From: Limnanthes douglasii subsp. nivea
Lineage: Eukaryota > Streptophyta > Magnoliopsida > Brassicales > Limnanthaceae
Assembly: GCA_036936605.1 (NCBI GenBank)
Contig: JAUPFV010000002.1
Span: 221,991,046 to 222,055,045, forward strand
Direction: 5' to 3'
Length of the DNA stretch: 64,000 bases
Each line of letters begins with the position of its first letter. The first letter of the stretch is position 1. Below, in pieces: positions 1 through 11,331 of the stretch. The position numbers and the translations under genes are program-made. The notes beneath the pieces were generated by a model. That model saw only the letters and a program-made list of their open reading frames with translations. It was not told where the DNA came from and ran no database searches.

Positions 1-340
1 TGAGGATCATTATCCCAATCGACATCATTATAAGCATGCAGTTCAAGTGAATAGGTCAAAGGAAACAAAATGCTTTGTAACTTAGTGTCACAAAGATATC
101 TCAGTATTTGAAGAACGGCTCCCCAATGGACAGAAATAAGAGCGGTAAAAAACTGACTAACCACATGAATAACATAAGCTATATTTGGTCTTGTAACTAT
201 AAGATAGACCAAGCTCCATACGAGAGTACGATATAGAGTCGGGTATGATAAAAGAAAACCATAAGTTGGAGAATACCGAGTATTGATTTTAAAAATGGTA
301 TGTACCATCTTGTTATCAGAGAGTTGCGTTCGTTTGATGA
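1..340 (-). pseudogene. Copia pol fragment (RNase H side), runs off left edge
   Basis: On the minus strand the first bases read a D-x-D-W-D-N-D-P type string, the start of the Copia RNase H segment. The whole stretch aligns by eye with 8008-8345 of the Copia element further in, so it is a second copy of the same family. Similarity stops near 340, where a Gypsy fragment follows. The other parts of this copy lie outside the window or were deleted. Stops and small indels show that it is not functional. Confidence 0.75.
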
Positions 341-399
341 CACATGTCGCGCTTCTTTACTATTTTTTCTTCCTCTATTATATTTGTTCAATAGTAGCC

Positions 400-1500
400 A
401 TATAGGTATATTCTTTGGTAGACTACTTTTGATCCATAATGAGCACTTTATTCTTTATCGTCTGGTTATTCTACCATGAAAGTTCCTTCATCTAGGCCTA
501 AGTACTGACGTATTGGTTTAGTCAATCCTCTCTTTTACAGCAAGACAGAGTTCCAGATAAATCTTCTTTACTTTATTTTTATCTTGTGTGCTTCCCCTTT
601 TATCTTTGGGGATTTCATTTTGTAAGGTACTTCTTGGTTGAAGTTCTCCAATATTCTTTTTTTCTTGACCTACTCATGTTTACATGAATATCGAGAAGAA
701 TAGTTTGGGTAATATATATTAGATGGATTTTTCTAAAGCACCTTTAGAGAAGATAATAATTTATTTATATTATTCAATGTTTCATCACACGTTGGATTGA
801 ATTAGAATTTTTATGCTCCCCTCAAGACTTGGAAAAAATGTTGACACTTATATGAAGAACTTGATAATAATATGTTAAGTGTTACTAATCTTCCAGTTAG
901 GATTTGAACTTTGTTGGCCTTCCTAATTAAATCTATTACGGTTAAATTTGTAGTTGTATTGGATTTTCTTTGATTCGTCATTCACTCACCATGTAGCCTA
1001 AGAATTTTTTGGACTTTATAAAAAATTGCACGTTTTTTGATTCAATTTAATATTCACTTATATGAGATTTTTAAGTATCTTAGTCAATTATGCTAGATGA
1101 TCTATATATGAAGGTGTTTAACCAACATATCATCAATGTAGGTTTGCATATTATGAACCAACTGAATTGTGAGGATCTTTTAGTCATACTTTAGTAATGT
1201 AGCCATCTTTTAGTGATACAGTTTGTGTTTCATGGTCCTTCTCCCACGTCTATATTTGACTGTATCATTTGAACGCATTCATAAAATATATCATTTTGTT
1301 TCCGGATATTTCATCTACAATCTGGTCAATTCTCGGCAATGAAAAGAGGTCTTTCATACATAATATGTTAAGCTCTGTAATTCTCACACACATCCTCCAT
1401 GTTTCCTTATTATTCATGACCAAAACAAAAAACAAAACTGCCACATTGGATAATGAGACTATCCTATGTGTCATTGAACATTCAATTTATTTACTTATTC
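400..1500 (-). pseudogene. Ty3/Gypsy reverse transcriptase / RNase H fragment
   Basis: Read on the minus strand, 1265-1474 gives MCVRITELN..KDLFSLPRIDQIVD..SGNK, the conserved N-terminal RT block of plant Gypsy elements. About 1125-1145 gives T-Y-I-D-D-M-L-V, the RT catalytic motif. Near 905 lies the LTGR motif, and near 810 HFFQVLRGA, both from the RT/RNase H connection. The order is correct for one pol gene read right to left, but frameshifts and stops separate the blocks. No gag, protease, integrase or LTR is attached. Confidence 0.7.
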
Positions 1501-1694
1501 AATGGTCGTCTCTGGTATTTGTTGATAATTATATTTCATTTTTTGGTGATAGACCAAAATTTGTTGTTGATACTTAACTGGTGAAAATAAGTTATACTCA
1601 TATTACATATTATGTTCTCCATGAAAACATATACAAGTTTTGTTTAAAAATAATTATACATGAGGTCAGTTGGGATATCTCGACAGATCTTCGA

Positions 1695-2039
1695 GGTCTT
1701 TTAATCTAGCAGAGAAGGCCCACAATTTAAGTTCAACGGTATAGCATCTACAAGCCTATTTAAATATATTTATATTTTTTTTATTATACTTTAGTAATAT
1801 ATTTTAATTAGTGAATTAATATAATTGAATCCAAATTTGATTAGATTTTATTTTATTTTTAGAATAATTGATTAGGTTTTATGGATGTCTCCTACATAAA
1901 GCATTGCATACCCTAATGTTATACATTTATTTTATTAAATAAGAAAAATTAGATTTTTGTCTAAATAACTGTATATTTTTTAAACCCTAAATCGGGATTT
2001 CGTATATCATTTGATCTTTTGATATTCTATTGTATAAGA
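1695..2039 (+). repeat. 5' LTR of the 1.7-5.0 kb element
   Basis: The stretch from the AGCAGAGAAGGC motif near 1712 to about 1815 is repeated, diverged, at 4889-4996. The LTR end is fixed by the primer-binding site that begins at 2041. The 5' boundary is approximate because no clean TG start could be matched between the two copies. Confidence 0.6.
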
Positions 2040-2040
2040 T

Positions 2041-2052
2041 TGGTATCAGAGC
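2041..2052 (+). promoter_or_regulatory. Primer-binding site, initiator tRNA-Met
   Basis: TGGTATCAGAGC is the 12-base complement to the 3' end of plant initiator Met-tRNA, used by most plant Copia and many non-autonomous LTR elements to prime minus-strand DNA. It sits two bases after the LTR end, as expected. Confidence 0.85.
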
Positions 2053-3880
2053 TCTAACTCCTGCTACGTAGATACATGAATCGTTATTCCGCAACCTGAT
2101 TTTTCTAATTTAAGGTATAGAATAGAGAATAATATCTTTTAGTCCGCATGCACAATTTGAGGGAATTTCGTAAGTTGATAATCGATTCATATAAGAATGA
2201 GAACCAGATTTTGAAAAAGGTTGTTCAGAAGCTGGTGTTAAAGACTAAAGCTCTTCCAAACCCGTACATATTGTCAAGGCTCCTATACATACTGTCAGGG
2301 CTGATAGAGTACAATGAAGTAACAGTTTTTAAATACTGACTAATTGTATTTTTTCTTGAAAATTATAAATATACAGCATAATGTGACGTAGTTACTATGA
2401 ACTATTATCATCTACTATGGGGACATCCATGAAAATAAAAAGGGCATTATCACATTACCAACAGATTAAATACATACTATTATGACAAAAATTGAGGTCG
2501 ATAATGAAATTCAAATAGTGAGTGGTGTTCTGCAAAAAAAACTTTTCTTTGGCAATATTATTCTAATACTAGTTTATGGGTTATAAGTACCCATACTCAC
2601 CATGATATCTCTTAAATTAAGGACCTTATTCAATTATTTCATGATCTTAAGAATGTAAATATTGGAGCTCGAATTAGCGTTAAGTTGGTTTTCGAATCCG
2701 GTGTTGGGTGATTTAAAACGTAGTCGTAATGGGCCATGTTGATCATATTCTTATAGTTGCTCATGATGGAGGTATTGGGGCTTCTCGTTGGACTGGTATT
2801 AAATATGTTGGACTTCTTTGGGAACTAGGTTTGACTGAGACCCACCAAAATCTTATGCTGAATGACCTTCGTGGTTGTAGTCTTCATCAAACAAATGGTC
2901 AATTCTAAAATGGGTAAGATCACTTTTAAATTTATACCCACCATATTTACGATATTAGTTTTCGAAGATTAGTTAATTTTGAAGTTGTAATATATGGGAG
3001 AGACAATGTTAGTAGTCTTGTAACTTTTGTCTTATCTGGAATAACCTTAGCACTTGTTTATAATAACAATAACTATGTTAGGAAATGATTCTCAGGTGGA
3101 AAAAGAATTGTTTATCCTTTGAAATAAAGTTTATTAGATATCTTTTACAATGGTGTGTTCTTCGATATGAATAGTGGGTTGTTAGGAAAGAAAAGAAATG
3201 AGATAGCTGCACGAATGCTTGTGATTTCCACCAAGAATTCTTCTAAGTTTACTGACATAAGCAGCAGTAACTCATGCTTACGGAGTTTAATTAGCTGTTA
3301 AGAGACTTTGCTATGATATTTTTATAGATATCCAATTCACCACACCATAAATTAAGGGGCACTCCATTAAGAGGTTAGGTTTTCAAGTTGTTTTTTTCCG
3401 ATGATTATTACAGAAATGGTCAAGCATATGTTAAACAAATAAAGGAAGATATGTTTGGTCTTCTAGAATTTGTGTTTGGTTTTCAAGAAGATACAATTAA
3501 CTCATGGAGAGACCGAGAAATATCTACAGAATTGGCATGCACTCAGCTTTCAAGAGACCGTATGGTTCTCTTACACATGGGCTTATATTACGTGAACCAC
3601 TCCGGCCATTCTTACGTGAACCGACTCTTGGTATAGGTTTTGGTTTTGCCATATTTTATCATTTCATAAAGATAAGTCAGAGATATATGGAGATATCCAT
3701 TTCATGTAACAACATATTTTTTTTTGTTCATGGTTTTTTTAAGGAAGTCCTTTTTAAAAAGATTATTATGAGTTGTTTCATAGCATGAATAGCGAGTTGA
3801 AGGATTTGAATGTCACTGATCTTTATAATTTTCCTCCGATTCTTAAGGCTTTGAATAAGAATGGTTTAGTAGATCAGATG
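2053..3880 (+). other. Internal region of LTR element, unassigned coding remnants
   Basis: No retroviral domain is recognisable. Three stretches look like old coding sequence: 2148-2339 (63 codons, basic, first ATG after the primer site), about 2735-2920 (a run containing [10 protein letters not shown]), and 3388-3790 (two overlapping frames, with FGLLEFVFGFQEDT and DREIS in the first). I do not recognise any of them. Because a known host gene (Listerin) follows directly, they may be pieces of the same or other captured genes. Confidence 0.35.
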
Positions 3881-3884
3881 AAGA

Positions 3885-4720
3885 TGGTTGAGAGTGGTAC
3901 AAAAAGGGTAGTGCACGGTTTGTACGAATGTTGTTTTCATTCAAACCAGTTCCATCTTTGCAGTTTTCTCCCTATGTTATTTTCTCAACTAAATCAATTT
4001 TTCAATTTTCCATCATCTCTGAAAGGGATACATGTCTAGATGAAGAGACTCTTTTAGAGATCTAGATATACGAAATATAAATATATCATCTAATGAAAAA
4101 ATACATTTTAAAAAGGAAATATCTTGTCTGATTGAGAATTTTCCTTATGAGTTGCTTGATATCGGTTTAATAGCTCAACAACGGGTGGATATTTTTCTTG
4201 CATGGTATTTGTTGCTATCATATTTATCGTCGCTGCCATCACTATCAAATCTAATAGGGATACTAGCACAATATGTGCAGGATTTTTTCTAATTCAGTTA
4301 TATTAGATTGCAAATTCGAGCATATGCATGTAGAACAATGCATCCCAAACAACCTAAAAGAGAAAGACGTGATGTATTGGAGATTTCAACTGCACCGACT
4401 TATGCCATTAAACCTGGAATAATATTTTTCTTAGTGGAATCACTTTGGCCTATTGCATCTGTGTAGATGGCTTCACTCGTTGGAGCAATATATGGGCCGA
4501 CTTTAGTGACAAAAACTTTTCAATGAGTGTAAGTAAATCTACAAATGAAGGTTTTGTTATATAATAAAAGTGATGAAACATGACTGAGCCTACTTATCCA
4601 ACTCTATGTTTCTTATCATTTATGACTCGTGAATGTTGATTGTATGAGAATCCTGGGAATTAGTAAAGTCAAGCAGAGGAAGTGGTTAATATCAATGATG
4701 TGTTTGTTATGAATCATTTT
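3885..4720 (+). pseudogene. LTN1: Listerin (E3 ubiquitin ligase LTN1) pseudogene fragment
   Basis: Listerin is the ribosome-associated RING E3 ligase that marks stalled nascent chains for degradation. Three collinear blocks match my knowledge of the C-terminal third of plant Listerin: LFSFKPVPSLQ near 3931 and LDEETLLE near 4036; ISCLIENFPYELLD from 4119, then QQRVDIFLAW and LLLSYLSSLPSLS; and VESLWPIAS at 4434 followed by ASLVGAIYG. From 4629 the frame reads VNVDCMRILGISKVKQRKWL, the RWD-type segment shortly before the RING finger. About 60-90 codons between the last two blocks are deleted. The RING (CPIC..) is absent. Stops and frameshifts are frequent, so this is not expressed as a ligase. 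It lies between the LTRs of a retroelement and in the same orientation. Confidence 0.75.
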
Positions 4721-4884
4721 TTAAGATCTTGGATACGTTGTATGAGATCTCGGGGAAATTTATCAATATGAATCTCCTTATTTTGGTTTTGACTTTGAAA
4801 ATGTCAAAACTTCAAGAGGTTTTAGTGGACGTAACTGTGTTTGCAATGGAGAAAGATGGTGAATTTTTTCCAACCAGGAGACAA

Positions 4885-4996
4885 TGATGTAGTAGAGAAG
4901 GCTTACTATTTAAACTCAATTGTTTAGGGTCCAAAAGCCTACTTCAATATATTTTTATATTTATTTTATTTTAGGAATATATTTTAATTAGTGAAT
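4885..4996 (+). repeat. Partial 3' LTR of the 1.7-5.0 kb element
   Basis: Diverged copy of about 1710-1815, including a shared AATATATTTTAATTAGTGAAT tract. It stops abruptly at about 4996, so most of the LTR is missing. Confidence 0.55.
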
Positions 4997-5860
4997 CAAA
5001 TCTGCACATTGCCTTTGCTACACGCGTCGGGAGCGTTCTCTAGGATCATCAATCCCTTAAAGGTGACCCATTATTCTTCTAGTTGTTATGTTTTATGTGT
5101 CATATATGTTTCATAACATCCTCTGTAAGTCTTCTGATTTCCTCTAATAACAACTATTTTTTTGTTAATCATGTATTTTAGGCATTAATGAACGGTATAT
5201 CACCCCATATTATGTTACAAAATATGCTGCATATATTAGAATGAATAAGCATTACATCTTTTCTCTGTACTCCTTATTGCAACGAGCAATATCCAAGATT
5301 AGCTTCCCTAATAAAGCCTTATGTATAGGGTGTTCACTGAATTTACAGTATCGATAATCACCCTCTTGATTTCTATTCTAGCCAGCTTTACAATCATTAT
5401 TATCGCTTCGTTCAGTGGGGTGTCAGTCTTTTTAAATCGTCACCCGAGAATGACATCATCATATTTTGATTTTGGTACTAATATGGGAATGTATGCCCTT
5501 GATACACCATATTTATTTTGTATGCATGCCTCTTTCTTGATTTTTTAGAAACCCTAAAGTATGAATCTCATCCAATAATCACAAATCCAAACAATATCTA
5601 GTAATATGATAAATATCACCATAGAACTTGCAATACTTATTTTTATCTATGTTGTCTCTTGTTATATGGAACTTCCCCGACCTATTGTACTTTACGATAT
5701 CTTTTATCTTTTTAGAGATTATCACCAAATTTTATGTCACATCTGTAAATATTTCTCTTGAAGAGTTGACAATCTTTTTGTTACTGTTGGTGTCGTAACC
5801 ACATTCAGAAAACCTGTTTACGCTCTAGGGTTTTTCTGGGGCATTAATGACTCAAAGTTT
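4997..5860. other. No recognisable gene
   Basis: Contains a short hydrophobic frame (5321-5548, +) and intron-like GT/AG signals around 5060-5190. Nothing identifiable. Confidence 0.4.
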
Positions 5861-5864
5861 GAGT

Positions 5865-6460
5865 TTGGTATTGATTAGGAGGAGTCCTCGGTTTGGGCAG
5901 CTTGGGCCTGCTTGAATCCTAGTTGAAGCTTACAGAACTTCTGGTACCCTGGTTGAGGCAACAGGTATCCCTGCTGCATTCTAGTCGGTAGTGGTGCTCC
6001 AGTATCCACAGATGGAGGAATTGCTTGTTTCTTATTTTTCTTGTCATTATACGACCGAAGTTCCATTGTCTTATCCTTTCTTAGATTATACTTGGAAGCG
6101 AGTGTCTTATCATTTATGACTCGTGGTCCGAGGTTTTCTCTACTCTTTTTGTGAGACACATTGAATGTAAGCGTTCTCTTTGGAGTTTCGTTCAGTAAAC
6201 GGTCCGTCAACATTCTAGAACTTGCATCATCTCATGCCTCTTTATCCACACACTCCACAACAGGTTTGAGTCTAAGGGCTTGAGAGACTAATTAGCTAAT
6301 TCCTTAAGTTCATTTGAAAGGGTTGCAAGAATCATCGGGGCCAACGGTTGTCCACTAAAAGCCTCCATCTCTAACTTGTCTACAAAAAGATCATATTTTT
6401 CTCTAAAATTTGACATAAACTACTTTGAGGTTTCTTTTGCTTTAGTTGTTTGGTAAAAAA
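5865..6460 (-). pseudogene. Unrecognised plant coding segment, broken
   Basis: A 112-codon open frame (6213-5875) is preceded in an adjacent frame by FREKYDLFVDKLEMEA and SGQPLAPMILATLSNELKEL (about 6420-6300). The product is hydrophilic and basic in the middle (KKNKKQ). It then has a Gly/Pro-rich run with MQQGYLLPQPGYQ and ends KFCKLQLGFKQAQAAQ. The amino-acid composition and lack of low-complexity repeats make a real protein origin likely. Two or three stops upstream show decay. I cannot name the family. It does not look like a retroelement protein. Confidence 0.45.
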
Positions 6461-7379
6461 AATTGACACCCAAAAAAATACCAATTTATATAAAAAATTC
6501 GAAATGAATGAATAGCTCTGAAACGGTAAATATCCTAAAAACTAAAAATATAATAAAATAAATAACCAAATTTTTTTAAAGATGATTAAATCTCTACATA
6601 TGAAATTATCCGTTAGAAAATAAGTCCATTAGTTATTGATGAGATTTATATTTTATGAAATATTATCGAATAATACCTAGTTTAAAAGGCTACGTAACTA
6701 AGCGGGTTGTATAACGTCTTGAGTACGTTGGTGTGTGTATTAATCCATTTAAATATATAACTTTTCGAAAATGTGTACTCTTTAAAAAAAAAGGTTATAT
6801 GCGCCATTTCAGATTAATCATTTGTTAGCAATATAACGAATTCATATACATATATGTATGTGAGCTTTATAAATTTAAATATTTAGAAATGCGTGATTTT
6901 CAAACGCGGGTGTACATTGAATATGAGTAAGCATTTCTAATTATAGAATAAAATCATATGATTTTTTTTTATTTCATCTTTTGTTTTCAATATATTTATT
7001 CATTATAGATAGAATTTAATTAGTTTTGGGATTACTCGAATTACTGAACCATCTAAAAAAATAAAAATTAAATTATAATTTAATTTTAGACTTTCAAAAT
7101 TTTATAATATTTTAAATTTTAATTAATTTTTGTTTTCAAAACTATATATATTTATTTGTTCAAGACGAACAAAATGAATTCCAAAAATGATATGTTTGAA
7201 AAAATATTATGAAAATAAATTTACACATAATTTTGGAATTAAAAAAATGAAATAATATCTTGAAAAAAGAAAATCACATTATTGTGGATATTTTTTTGGA
7301 CCTATGATTTGAATGATATGAAAAAAAATTAAAAACACAAAAAACAAGAGAGAAAATCACACCATCAAACTTATTCGAC
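6461..7379. other. AT-rich intergenic DNA
   Basis: Very AT-rich, with oligo-A/T runs and no coding or repeat structure that I can support. Confidence 0.5.
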
Positions 7380-7559
7380 AGTGAAAGTCTTAAACCAGTT
7401 AAATAAAGAAAAGAAATAGAGAAACGAGAGAAGAAAAAGTCGCTTAAAAGCGGCTATGGTTTTTATATTATTTAGAAAGTGTGTCTATTACATAGTATAT
7501 ACGATCTAATTTATAGATATACTAAAAATATAATGGGTTTGGTCCTTAAATCTTTAGCA
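7380..7559 (-). repeat. Start of the Copia 3' LTR
   Basis: On the minus strand a purine tract (GAGGGAGGG, 7568-7560) is followed by TGCTAAAG at 7559, the expected LTR start. The far end cannot be fixed because no second LTR copy is in the window. Confidence 0.55.
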
Positions 7560-7572
7560 CCCTCCCTCAAAC

Positions 7573-8345
7573 TCACAATGCAACAGCAATAAGAATTGAG
7601 ATTTTGTTGCAAAGAAAATGAAACCGTGCTGTTGACTGAGCATTCATGAAAATATCAGCAACTTGTAAAGCTGATGCAAAATATGGAAGCAAGATGATGC
7701 TAATCTGAAGATGATGCCGAGTAAAGTGACAATCTATTTCAATGTGCTTCATTCTTACATGAAAAACAGAATTATTTGTTATATGCATGACACTTTTGTT
7801 ATCTCAATGTAGGGAAGTCGGTTTAGTCATATTAACCTTCATCTGTGCAAGAAGCCATGATAACAAAACAATCTCACATGTGGTGACGGCCATAGCACAG
7901 TACTCAGCTTCAGTAGACGATCTAAAGACAACATCTTGTCTCTTGCTTTTCCATGATATTAATGAATCTCCAAGAAAATACATAAACTAGTAGTAGATTT
8001 TCGGTCATGAGGATCATTATCCCAATCAACATCGCTATAGGCACGCAGTTTATGTGAAGAGATCGAGGGACATAAAATGCTATGGAACCAAGTGCCAAGA
8101 AAATATCTTAATATTCAAAAAACATCTCCCCAATTGACGGATGTAGGAGTAGTGACAAACTGACGAACCACATGAATAACATAAGCTATATCTAGCCGAG
8201 TAACCGTAAGATAGACCAAGCTTCATACAAGATTTCTATATAAAGTTAGGTCTAAAAAAGGATCACCATCAGTCGGATAATACCGAGCATTGGTTTCAAG
8301 ATGGGTATCTACCGTGATGTTATCAGAAAGTTACGCTCGCTTGAA
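7573..8345 (-). pseudogene. Copia RNase H domain remnant
   Basis: The minus strand gives D-W-D-N-D-P, then [10 protein letters not shown] (the conserved RNase H STEAEY block, about 7915), then D-NKSV and FHVRMKHIEIDCHF near 7760-7720, ending ADIF near 7660. This is the usual order of the Copia RNase H C-terminus. Stops interrupt the reading frame. Confidence 0.8.
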
Positions 8346-8379
8346 TAAATTAGATATATATTTTGTCTGAGAGAGAATA

Positions 8380-9000
8380 TAAACTTTTGGAGAGTGAGGC
8401 ACCTCAATATCTAAAAATAACGTAATAGTCCCAAGTCTTTCATCATAAAATGTTGAGCCAAATCACGTTTTAGCTCCTCAATTCCATCAATATCATCACC
8501 TGTAATAATCATATCATCTACATATAGAGATAAAATAATTTGACCTACACTCGTACATCTAATAAACAAGTCCAAATCATGATTACTAGCAAGGAAACAT
8601 AATGAAGTAATAATTGTAGAGAATTTTTCAAACCAGGCACAGAGAGCTTGTTTGAGACCATATAAAGCTTGCCTAAGTCGACAAACTTCACCTAGTTGGT
8701 GAGCAACACCTGGAGGAGGAGTCATGTAAACCTTCTCATGAAGATCACCATTCAAAATACATTTTTGACATTTGGTTGGAAGATGTTCCACTGGCGAACG
8801 GACGTAACCACAATAAGAGTACGAACTGTCTTTATTTTTTCCACTATGGTAATTGTCTCATCATAATCCATACCATACTTCTGTGAATACCATTTTGCTA
8901 CAAGATGAGCCTTATATCTTTCAACAGACCCATCATACTTTATTTTAATATTAAAAAATCCATCCAGATCCGATTATATGCTTACCATATGGAGGTTTAA
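8380..9000 (-). pseudogene. Copia reverse transcriptase remnant
   Basis: The frame 8791-8411 (minus) carries VYMTPPPG, RLRQALYGLKQA and the catalytic LYVDDMIITG, then MKDLGLLRYF. These are hallmark Copia RT blocks in the right order. The upstream part (9000-8800, reading VERYKAHLVAK and YDET) is in other frames with stops. The YVDD catalytic motif itself is intact. Confidence 0.85.
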
Positions 9001-9007
9001 CTATATC

Positions 9008-10060
9008 TCATGTATGAGTCTCATAAAGAGAGATAAACTCTTTGACATTTTCATTTTGCCAACGAGGATTAGAAACGGATTCTTTAAACGACTGAGGTTC
9101 ATATAAATTATATATGTTTGCTAAGAAAGAGGAAAAAGGAGGTGAATAAGAAGAATACGCAAAATCTGGTAGTTTGGTAGACTTACTTGTACGAGTAGAT
9201 CTTCTGAGGGGTGGAGTTGGTGGTTCACTAAAAGAACGAGCTGACTCAGGCCTTGATAAAGCAGAAGTAGTATGAGTTGTAGTCGATTTTACATGACCTG
9301 ACACATCAATATCAATGGGCATGTCACTATTATTTTCAAAATAATCAATAGTCTGGAGTTTGGTACTTGTTATATCATGTGAGTTCACTGGAATCGAATA
9401 AAACGAGATATGCTCAAGAAATATAACATGTCGAGAGACATACAGTTTTTTATTAGTGGGATCAAAACAACGATAACCTTTCTGTCTAACACCATAACCC
9501 AAGAAAACACATATTATGGATTTAAGGCCTAATTTGTTGTGTTATACATGAGGACGAAGGACGAAACATGTACATCCAAACACTTGTAAGGAAGAATAAT
9601 CTGGAAGTTGTCCGTATAACTTCTAAAAGGGAGACATCCCTACATTATGAGGAGTGAGAATTCGATTAATCACATGTACATCTGTATGAATTGCTTCTCC
9701 CCAAAAAATAGTAGGAACCTCAGCAAATAAAAGCAAAGAACGAGCAGTCTCAATAAGGTGACGATGTTTTCGTTCTACAACATCATTCTGCTGAGGGTGT
9801 TACTGGAAGAAGACTAATGTATGGTACCACCAGATGCAGTTAACTGAGTAAAATCATTAGATGTATATTAACTCCCTAAGTCACACCTAAAGCATTTTAT
9901 TATAGTAGAATGTTGAGTCTTAACAAGTCCCCGAAATTTCATTAATAAATTCCAAAGAAATCTGATATGCGTTTCATAAGGTAAACCCAAGTATATCGAG
10001 TATAATCATCGATGAAAGAGACATAATATGACGAATCGCTCTATGTGTAGATAACAGATG
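9008..10060 (-). pseudogene. Copia integrase remnant
   Basis: From right to left: FIDDYTRYTWV near 10015-9983 (integrase core), TPQQNDVVERKHRH near 9803-9763 containing the third catalytic residue (E in VVER), and then the C-terminal region 9502-9008 with GYGVRQKGYRCFDP and KKLYVSRHVIF, a typical Copia integrase tail followed by a Ser/Pro-rich linker. Frameshifts separate the blocks. Confidence 0.8.
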
Positions 10061-10775
10061 GACCCAAGACATCAAAATGAATAATATCAAGCGAAGCATC
10101 AGAAGAAGTGACACTTTCATTAAATGGTAACGCCAAATTTTTTGCAAGTTTACAACTACTACAATCTGAGATATTACAAATGTTTAACTGATCTAAAGCA
10201 CATCTAGAGACTTTTTTTTTAAATGCGATACAGATACATATCCCAGACAAGAATACCAAAGATAAAACTCAGAATATGAAGGATTTGAACGAATCAAAGA
10301 CAAATCAACACTAGAAGTAGCAATGTCAGTCAAGTATGTTTTTCCACTATCAACACCATAGACATCCACATCTGTTACTAAGAGTTTTTTTAGAAACATA
10401 GAGTTATCCTATTTTACAACTTGTCCTAGTCACTCGTTGGGTCTCTTGATTTTTTATAGCACAAACATAATCAGAAAACAAGACAAAATAACCAGATTTA
10501 CACAATTGGCTAACCGAAACAAAATTCAAAGCAATGGTGGAAATATAGTAAACATCGGATAACGATATATAATGGGTACAAATAGAGCCAATATCCTCTA
10601 CAGATATTGATGTAGTACTAGCAGACAAAAAAGGACATGAGTGAAATATGAGACAACGAAATAAAGTTTAACATATGAGGTGACATATGATGAGACGCAG
10701 CCAAATCCAAAATCCACAATGATGAATCAATACCTGAAGTGGACGACGATGACATACATGAATGGTATGCATATG
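10041..10775 (-). pseudogene. Copia protease and GAG-pre-integrase remnant
   Basis: The minus strand near 10716-10685 gives WILDLAASHHM, which matches the Copia protease active-site block normally reading WILDSGASHHM. The catalytic D is kept but the S-G that follow are L-A. Downstream come LSDVYYISTIALNFVSVSQL (a protease tail typical of plant Copia) and the GAG-pre-integrase, with LWYSCLGYVS near 10265 and C-x2-C-K-L-A-K near 10145. Confidence 0.75.
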
Positions 10776-11084
10776 TAGGATATAACAAAATTCTTCTTAT
10801 TCAGTTTGTTAATAGTAGATTGTAGAAAATCATCTTTAGTCAAACAAAATCAAACAATCAAGAGCTACCAAATCCAAATCTTAAAAATTAGAATCAAAAT
10901 TTTAATCAAACCCCAAATCCAAAATCAAACGAAGTCTGAATTCAAAATCTCAGTGGTCCAGCAAAATCAAATCAAATACTGAATCAAATCCAAATCCAAG
11001 TCGAAATACCAAATTAAATCCAAAAACCAAATCAAAAAATACCAAATTAAATCCAAGAACCAAACTAAATCCAATTTTCAATTT
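10776..11084. other. Low-complexity CAAATC-rich DNA where Copia gag is expected
   Basis: Repeated CCAAAT/AAATCAAA words without coding signal. It grades into the heptamer array that follows. Confidence 0.5.
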
Positions 11085-11235
11085 AGATTTCAAATTTCCA
11101 ATTTCCAATTTCCAATTTCCAATTTCCAATTTCCAATTTCCAATTTCCAATTTAAATTTCAAATTTCCAATTTCTAATTTTCAATTTCCAATTTCCAATT
11201 TCCAAATTCCAATTTTCAATTTTCAATTTTCATTT
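11085..11235. repeat. Heptanucleotide minisatellite (AATTTCC)n
   Basis: Near-perfect 7-base repeats of AATTTCC from about 11090 to 11150, then diverged units to about 11235. Read backwards it makes a spurious KLEIGNW-repeat peptide. Confidence 0.9.
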
Positions 11236-11331
11236 TTCAATCAAAATAAAAAAAACAAAAACAAATCCAAAATGAACTTGAATTCACGGTTTTACTAAAA
11301 AACGGTTGTACTGTTCCAGTAACGATTTGAT

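Larger units (their letters stand above)
1695..4996 (+). mobile_element. LTR retrotransposon without gag/pol, carrying host-gene sequence
   Basis: A left LTR ends directly before a primer-binding site at 2041. A partial right copy of the same LTR lies at 4885-4996. Between them no gag, protease, RT or integrase motif is visible. Instead there are unassigned coding remnants and a clear Listerin pseudogene. This is the structure of a non-autonomous element that captured host sequence; a later LTR-flanked assembly by chance is the alternative. The right LTR is cut short, so no target-site duplication can be checked. Confidence 0.55.
7380..10775 (-). mobile_element. Ty1/Copia element, 5' part (gag, 5' LTR) missing
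   Basis: Read on the minus strand the order is protease, GAG-pre-integrase, integrase, RT, RNase H, polypurine tract, LTR start. Integrase before RT defines Copia. No gag or CCHC knuckle is found upstream of the protease; heptamer-repeat DNA lies there instead. The coding region is split over several frames with stops, so the copy is dead. Related sequence at 1-340 shows that the family has further copies. Confidence 0.85.

Noticed and set aside
3388..3636. Callose synthase-like resemblance of the FGFQED segment
   Set aside because: Only a few residues agree and neighbouring motifs do not; left unassigned.
5060..5330. Intron-exon-like signals suggesting a host gene
   Set aside because: GT/AG pairs occur by chance in AT-rich DNA; no supported coding exons.
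10950..11162. Open frame with repeated KLEIGNW peptide
   Set aside because: It is only the reverse translation of the (AATTTCC)n minisatellite.
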